From positions 17,482-81,481 of the forward strand of contig JNJQ01000010.1 in the NCBI GenBank assembly GCA_000701725.1: a stretch of 64,000 nucleotides of DNA. Reading direction: 5' to 3'. The notes below the pieces were generated by a model. That model was not told the origin of the DNA. It ran no database searches and saw only the letters and a program-made list of their open reading frames with translations. Origin of the DNA: Erysipelotrichaceae bacterium NK3D112. GTDB taxonomy: Bacteria; Bacillota_I; Bacilli_A; Erysipelotrichales; Erysipelotrichaceae. Below, in pieces: positions 59,094 to 64,000 of the stretch. How positions within the stretch are numbered: position 1 is the first letter of the stretch; each line of letters opens with the position of its first letter. Position numbers and translations under genes: made by a program.

Positions 59094-61125
59094 CGTGTTT
59101 CTGAAAGTGCTGGATATGAGTGTTTCCGGAATATGGATCATACTCATCATCCTTGCTTTACGCAGACTGACCGTGAAAATGCCGAAATGGATTCATGTTC
59201 TGTTATGGTGTCTGGCCTGGATCAGACTGATCATGCCGTTTACCCTCACAACGGAATACAGTCTGATGCCTTCACGGCAGGAAACACCCGTCAGTATCGT
59301 CTATACGGATGATACCGGGAATGACCCTGCCATATCCAATGAAACAGCAATCCACACAGAGATTGCAGAACCATCCATACCTGCAGAAACAAAAGAAGAA
59401 ATAAAGGCGTTTGATCTTACGGAAGCTGGCACGATCATATGGATCATCGGCATGATCAGCTTATCAGGCTGGGTGCTGATACAGATCATCAGATACAGAA
59501 GAAAACTGGATGAATCTGTTCTGTGTGAAGAAAATGTCTATTTCTGTGACCGTATCGATTCACCGTTTGTCTTCGGCCTGATCAGGCCAAAGATCTATCT
59601 GCCTTCCTCATTGCCGGATGAAGACAGAAATCATGTTATCGCTCATGAGAAAGCGCATATTACGCGTCATGACCAGCTGCTCAAATGCGCCGGTTTTCTC
59701 GTATGCATCATCCATTGGTTCAATCCGTTTGTCTGGCTTGGATTCCATCTTTTCAGTGAGGATATGGAAGCCGCATGTGATGAAAAAGTAATACAGGGAA
59801 TGAATCATGAAAGCAGAAAAGTATATGCAAAGTCGCTTCTGAACTGCAGTATCAGAAAAAAATATATACCGCTGTATCACAGCGCATTTGCGGAAAACGG
59901 CATAAAAAGCAGAATCAAAAGGATTCTCGAATATCATAAGCCTGCAAAATGGCTGAACATTGCCGGTGTGATCCTGTGCATGTTTACGGCAGGCTGCTTC
60001 ATGACTCAACGGAAACAGGATCAGTTTGAACTGAATATCACAATTCCCGCGAATTCACCGGCAGGCATATATTATGCGGATGAGCAGGTCGCATCAGCTT
60101 CATCCCTGTTTCCGCTGAGTGCGCGCTATGATGAGGGGGATTCGGAAGTTGTTCTGACTCCTGCTGAACTTCATGACAATGGAGAAGTTTATTATCTGAA
60201 CAAAACGGCGGCATTCTTTCCGTTGCGGACAGAACAGGGATATACGGTCACAATGCTGAATGAAAGCGGCAGTGAAATGTCTGTTGAATGTGACCATGCA
60301 TATATCACACCGGGTCTTTCCGTCAAAATGAAAACAGAGCCGCACAGCTGGTATCGTGCGGGCATATACGCCGAAAACAATACAGATGAAGACCGCCATG
60401 TAAGTCTGCATATTTCCCGTGCAAAGGTAAGAATGGTTGACGGCTCCGGAGCATCTGTCATGATCAATGGGAGACTGTATCATCTCAAAGACACGGCACT
60501 TCCGCCGGCGCGTTCAGCTGCAGACGGAATGATTGTTTCTTCTGTTTCTTCAATGAATAATCCTTCAGAAAACAATCAGTCCAATTTCGGCAGCGGCTAT
60601 GCTTACCAGATTGAAGATGATCATACTGTGATCATTCTGATTGAAGGTCAATGGTATACATTTGTGACGGACCAGGAAATAACCGATTATGTTCTGCCTG
60701 ATGTTCCCAAAGAGGGAGATCCGATCTTCATCAATGCGTATGACGGATTCGTGAATGAGGATGTCTGGAATCAGTTTACAGAAAGAAGATGGGAAGGAAA
60801 GCCGGCGGATGTCATCGTTGCGAATTTCACGCACGAAGGAGATGTCATCTATACAACCGTACATTATGACGGCAGCTTGTATCATCTCACCATCGACAAT
60901 ACGCGTGATGCCTTCGGCGTACCGCAGATCGTTACCATGACGAAAAAATATATGTATTTTCTGGAACAGAAGAAAAACGAAGATTTCGGATATGCAAAGA
61001 AAGATGTGCTGTACATGTATGCATTGTTAAGCGATGAATTCTATGAGGAGATGACACCGGAAATCTATGAACAGCATCCGGATGAGATGTTTGTTCTGTG
61101 GTCCAGATCGGATGTTTTGGAATAA
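59086..61125 (+). CDS. BlaR1/MecR1-like M56 membrane metalloprotease with an unknown external domain
   Basis: A 679-residue sensor. Residues 1-330 contain about four membrane helices and the M56 protease domain: HEKAH at 187-191 binds zinc, with Glu228 in EDMEAACDE as likely third ligand. A last helix (about 303-322) leads to a 360-residue outer region that is beta-rich. It lacks the S-x-x-K and K-T-G motifs of penicillin-binding domains, so beta-lactams are not its evident signal. It overlaps the BlaI gene and should relieve its repression on sensing an unknown envelope signal. A strong terminator follows. Confidence 0.88.
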   Translation: MADVFLKVLDMSVSGIWIILIILALRRLTVKMPKWIHVLLWCLAWIRLIMPFTLTTEYSLMPSRQETPVSIVYTDDTGNDPAISNETAIHTEIAEPSIPAETKEEIKAFDLTEAGTIIWIIGMISLSGWVLIQIIRYRRKLDESVLCEENVYFCDRIDSPFVFGLIRPKIYLPSSLPDEDRNHVIAHEKAHITRHDQLLKCAGFLVCIIHWFNPFVWLGFHLFSEDMEAACDEKVIQGMNHESRKVYAKSLLNCSIRKKYIPLYHSAFAENGIKSRIKRILEYHKPAKWLNIAGVILCMFTAGCFMTQRKQDQFELNITIPANSPAGIYYADEQVASASSLFPLSARYDEGDSEVVLTPAELHDNGEVYYLNKTAAFFPLRTEQGYTVTMLNESGSEMSVECDHAYITPGLSVKMKTEPHSWYRAGIYAENNTDEDRHVSLHISRAKVRMVDGSGASVMINGRLYHLKDTALPPARSAADGMIVSSVSSMNNPSENNQSNFGSGYAYQIEDDHTVIILIEGQWYTFVTDQEITDYVLPDVPKEGDPIFINAYDGFVNEDVWNQFTERRWEGKPADVIVANFTHEGDVIYTTVHYDGSLYHLTIDNTRDAFGVPQIVTMTKKYMYFLEQKKNEDFGYAKKDVLYMYALLSDEFYEEMTPEIYEQHPDEMFVLWSRSDVLE

Positions 61126-61188
61126 CAGAGAAACAGAATTCGCGATACTGCTGTTCGTCAAAAAATCATTTTTCATCTTACAATCCGC

Positions 61189-61234
61189 AAACAGACGTAA
61201 ACCCGTTCATACCGGGGATACGTCTGTTTCTTTT
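61189..61234 (+). terminator. Terminator after the M56 gene
   Basis: AAACAGACGTA (61189-61199) pairs perfectly with TACGTCTGTTT (61219-61229), followed by CTTTT. Confidence 0.9.
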
Positions 61235-61634
61235 AAATACTGAAGCAGGAGATTCACGTCCGGTTTTCTGATGCCTGGTGATGCTGAGAAAGTTCACACA
61301 TGCATAATAAAAAGACACCTCATTATCATTGTAATTAAGGCGTCTGTCACATTCATGTTAAGGGGGTATTTTTTTATACTTTAATTTATTTCGCCCCATT
61401 AAACACACTTTTATTCCCACTCAATAATGATTGAAAAATACCAACCCCAATGAAGCAAAACTAAACTTATAACAACTTACTGGGCCTCAGCGGACGAATA
61501 CAACGTTTATTCTGAACATACAGAAGATCCTGTTTCTGCGATGAATCAGGATCTTTTCTCTTGCTAACCTACATACCGTACACGGATACGTATGGCAACC
61601 TGCAGGCGGTATAATAACTTCAAGGAAGCGTCTC
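61235..61634. other. AT-rich intergenic region with two orphan hairpins
   Basis: No gene is seen in 400 bases, which are richer in A+T than most of the window. A hairpin AGACACCT/AGGCGTCT at about 61310-61344 has T-rich sequence on the minus strand. Another, AAGATCCTG (61524-61532) with CAGGATCTT (61547-61555), has TTTTC on the plus strand. Neither follows an identified gene, so they may be remnants. Confidence 0.5.
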
Positions 61635-61838
61635 ATGAACGGTAAATACCAGCCCGGACAGAAAGTCTTTCTGACCGGAGGAAACAAGAACCTGATCAAG
61701 GAAGCTACCGTTCTGAAGTACACCGGAGGTTTCTATACGATCCACTTCGAAAATGGTGGAGGTATTAAAGTTAGAGAATCCAGGATCTACCCTTCTCGCA
61801 AAGAAGCTGAAGCAACGATCCTGAATAGAAAGAGATAG
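61635..61838 (+). CDS. Small basic protein of unknown function, SH3-like pattern
   Basis: A 67-residue basic protein with strand-rich pattern: GQKVFLTGG, ATVLKYTGGFYTIHF and GGIKVRESRIY, resembling short SH3 or KOW-like beta barrels. AAGGAAG lies about 7 bases before the ATG. The next gene, for a lipoprotein, follows 29 bases later. Function unknown. Confidence 0.65.
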   Translation: MNGKYQPGQKVFLTGGNKNLIKEATVLKYTGGFYTIHFENGGGIKVRESRIYPSRKEAEATILNRKR

Positions 61839-61867
61839 ATAAATCGGGATTATACGGAGGGATTCAT

Positions 61868-62338
61868 ATGAAAAAGATTATAACAGCTATATTCGCCATC
61901 ATAATTTGTTTATTTACGATGACAGGCTGCATGGAAAAATCCTTGCCAGATTTACCGAATGATGCTATTGAATTTGACATGGGAACATTTCATGATAGCG
62001 AACATGATGATGCATTGTTTGGCTCAATTGAGTACAGCGGCAGGGTTTATATTCCGTATGGCACTATTAATAATAGATACAACCAGAGCTACATCGATTC
62101 ATGCATAGGATACATTATCCAAAATGAGCATAGTTCATCCGTCATTGATCCAGACAATACAAATCGAAGGATATATACACTGTCAGGAGATTCTGAACAA
62201 AACTTTTTGATGGATTTTGATGATACGATCAAACTCATGAATCAACCTACTTTCTTTAGAGCACTCGATACAAAAGGTGTAGAAATAGATATTCCAAGCT
62301 GCATTGATTCTCTTGGTTATGAGTTTTGGGAAGAATAA
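61868..62338 (+). CDS. Small lipoprotein of unknown function
   Basis: A 156-residue protein. Residues 1-20 are a lipoprotein signal with lipobox TMTGC (Cys21), and the rest is an acidic, tyrosine-rich mature domain. Its codons are more AT-rich than the neighbours, which may indicate transfer. CGGAGGG precedes the ATG. It lies between a small basic gene and the transposase. No family is recognised. Confidence 0.75.
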   Translation: MKKIITAIFAIIICLFTMTGCMEKSLPDLPNDAIEFDMGTFHDSEHDDALFGSIEYSGRVYIPYGTINNRYNQSYIDSCIGYIIQNEHSSSVIDPDNTNRRIYTLSGDSEQNFLMDFDDTIKLMNQPTFFRALDTKGVEIDIPSCIDSLGYEFWEE

Positions 62339-62536
62339 CAAATTCCAGTTTGATAGTGTCTAAAGTTTATGAAAACTGAGACCTGTGCAGCCTGGTGGCA
62401 GAGTAATTCCGAGGCTGAAAGCAGGACTGACACTGTCAATGTTAGAGATCTTTGAAAATTCAGAACGAAAAGAACCTTCCTGAACAAAAAGAAGGCATGA
62501 TGAAAATATCTTTGAGGATTAAATGGTGTTTGATGA
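62339..62536. other. Region left of the transposase, likely containing an insertion-element end
   Basis: These 198 bases hold no gene. The element end should lie here, but its partner end is outside the window, so the terminal repeat cannot be identified. Confidence 0.3.
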
Positions 62537-64000
62537 TTATGCCTGTGCAGCTTCCCTGTGAAACTTGCCGGACATCTGGATCAGTTTGAGCCATTTGTCA
62601 GGCATCAGGTCATATTCATCGAATTCATCCAGAATAACCGGAGGCTTGTATCCCAAAGAGGAATGACGTCTGAGAAAATTGAAGAAAGCCACATAGCAGA
62701 CCATATAGGAGTTTGCCTGATCAAGAGAGGCATATCCGTTGGTCGGATGGTAGTTTTCCTTAAATGTTCTGTTGAGGCGTTCTTCTGTCTGCTTCCATGG
62801 ACGGTATTTCCTTGATACATCGTCCATATTCTTTACACCTATGACCTGGTGAAGATCAAACTTGAAACCCTGCATTTCAAAGAAGAGCTGGGCAGCGTTA
62901 TAGATCGGATTGCCATCAGTAATAAAGGTGAGATCATCGGGGTATTCAATGAACTTGCGCATGACATTCCACATGGAGATGACAGCGTTCTTAGTGTCTC
63001 TGTTTGAAAAGATGTAGTAGGAAGTGATGATCTTTTTGATGGGATCTGAGAAGAAGAAAACGTAATTGTTCTTTCCCATGACATGGACATAGGTTTCATC
63101 GCCTGCCTGTACATGAGAAAGGTCATAAGGATAGTAATCCACCATATCCTTGATCAGAGCAGCCACAGAATTGGAATAGTTGATGACGGTCTGATGAGAA
63201 ATCCTGATTCCATGAACATCTCTCATGACATTGACAACCTTACGGGTGGACATGCCGTAATTGATGTAATAGGTCATGATCAGGCCCAGAGTATGCATAT
63301 CAACATGGATCCTGGACAGATCAACCGATCCGGGGACCTGCTTACAATAAGAACGGATCTCATCCATGTTGAATTTGAATTCACGGTAGTGGTAATGATA
63401 ACGGTACTGCTTCGATGAAGTGATCAGATCCAGATCATCACCGGCCTCCTTCTTTGCCTTCTTCTCTTTGTAGTAGGAACACCTTCTGCTTGGGCAGATA
63501 TAGACAACATAGCCCTTACGGTCATGATGAGCGGAAAGCTTACTGTTGCAGTAAGGACAGTAGAAACCGCTGGTACCTCTGGGAGAGACCTTGTCAGTGA
63601 AAGTCTTCTTACAGACTTTGCATGCGTACTGACGTCTGCCGTTGTTCAGATAGATGTACTCATTTCCCGCACCGCAATGAGGACAGTTTCCCTCAAAGGC
63701 AAAATCCTCTCTGTGTTTAACAGGAAGGATATGATTCAGTGCGATCAGATCCTCGGCTTTGATCTGCTCAGGGACACCAGTTCTGATGATCGGAGGTGCA
63801 TCGACAGTAAAGTCGGCATAAGGGATCATGGAATCGTTAGAAGACGATTTCTTCTTATGGGTATAGGAATGGATCATCTTAAGGAAAGGTTTCAGGAAGT
63901 CATTGAGATTCATCGCAGCCAAACATGCGGAATCAATGAGTTCAGAGAGTTCAGGATTGTTAATAAGATTTGCCAGATCTTCCGGGACATTCTGAATGAG
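62537..64000 (-). mobile_element. Transposase gene with DDE domain and zinc ribbons, running off the right edge
   Basis: The reading frame is open from the window edge through ATG 63913 to the stop at 62537, so the true start lies outside and at least 487 residues are coded. Two zinc-ribbon-like cysteine sets (CPHC...CKVC and CPYC...CPSRRC) are followed by an HTH and a DDE core: Asp in GDETYVH, Asp in FITDGNP and Glu in TEERLNRTFKE (about 272, 333 and 377 counted from ATG 63913). The pattern is close to IS6/IS240-like and IS1595-like groups; the exact family is uncertain. It appears intact within the window. Confidence 0.85.

Overview
The window looks like the chromosome of an anaerobic, gut-type Firmicute (Bacillota) of moderate G+C content, possibly an Erysipelotrichia-like commensal; that placement is an inference from gene content. 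The Gram-positive signs are strong AGGAGG-type ribosome sites, a T-box riboswitch, a yybP-ykoY riboswitch, a class C sortase pilus locus, LPXTG proteins, lipoproteins and a BlaI/BlaR-type pair. The anaerobic signs are an [FeFe] hydrogenase and several 4Fe-4S flavoenzymes.

Layout. 1-9 kb: edge of a possible phosphopantetheinyl transferase, a pRiA4b-like repeat protein, an Fe-S aldo/keto reductase, a NifX-FKBP fusion, an enoate/dienoyl-CoA reductase with a palindromic operator and a TetR gene, and an exported cysteine-desulfurase-like lipoprotein. 9-19 kb: a group B-like [FeFe] hydrogenase; an orphan PTS IIC, membrane protein and sulfatase operon opposite an RpiR regulator; and an operon of a linoleate-isomerase homologue followed by a large Fe-S/FAD oxidoreductase. 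19.6-22.5 kb: a scarred segment in which a T-box-controlled trpB2 lies between an IS200/IS605 right-end relic (next to a MATE fragment) and a group II intron 3' relic fused to a broken ABC transporter gene. 22.6-34 kb: TetR, an MMPL exporter with an LxxG-repeat partner and TetR, a GH43 enzyme, a truncated and a frameshifted regulator, Crp/Fnr and MATE genes. 34-44.6 kb: amidohydrolase, an EFR1/alcohol dehydrogenase/LysR cluster, a flavodoxin-fold protein, a hydrolase with a divergent LysR, an ArsB/NhaD-type permease behind a manganese riboswitch, and a GH27 alpha-galactosidase. 44.7-56.5 kb: a complete pilus operon on the minus strand: signal peptidase, 2301-residue tip adhesin, major pilin, minor pilin, degenerate sortase, class C sortase. 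57-64 kb: coiled-coil protein, LicD, a BlaI/M56 pair, small unknown genes in AT-richer DNA, and a transposase running off the right edge.

The glycan genes (sulfatase/PTS, GH43, GH27) and the pilus suggest life on host or dietary glycans at a surface. The flavin and Fe-S enzymes suggest disposal of electrons onto unsaturated organic acceptors. The most unusual items are the exported cysteine desulfurase, the NifX-Cys/His-FKBP fusion, eight tandem Cys/His units at the tip of the pilus adhesin, the linoleate-isomerase operon, and an ion permease under a manganese riboswitch.
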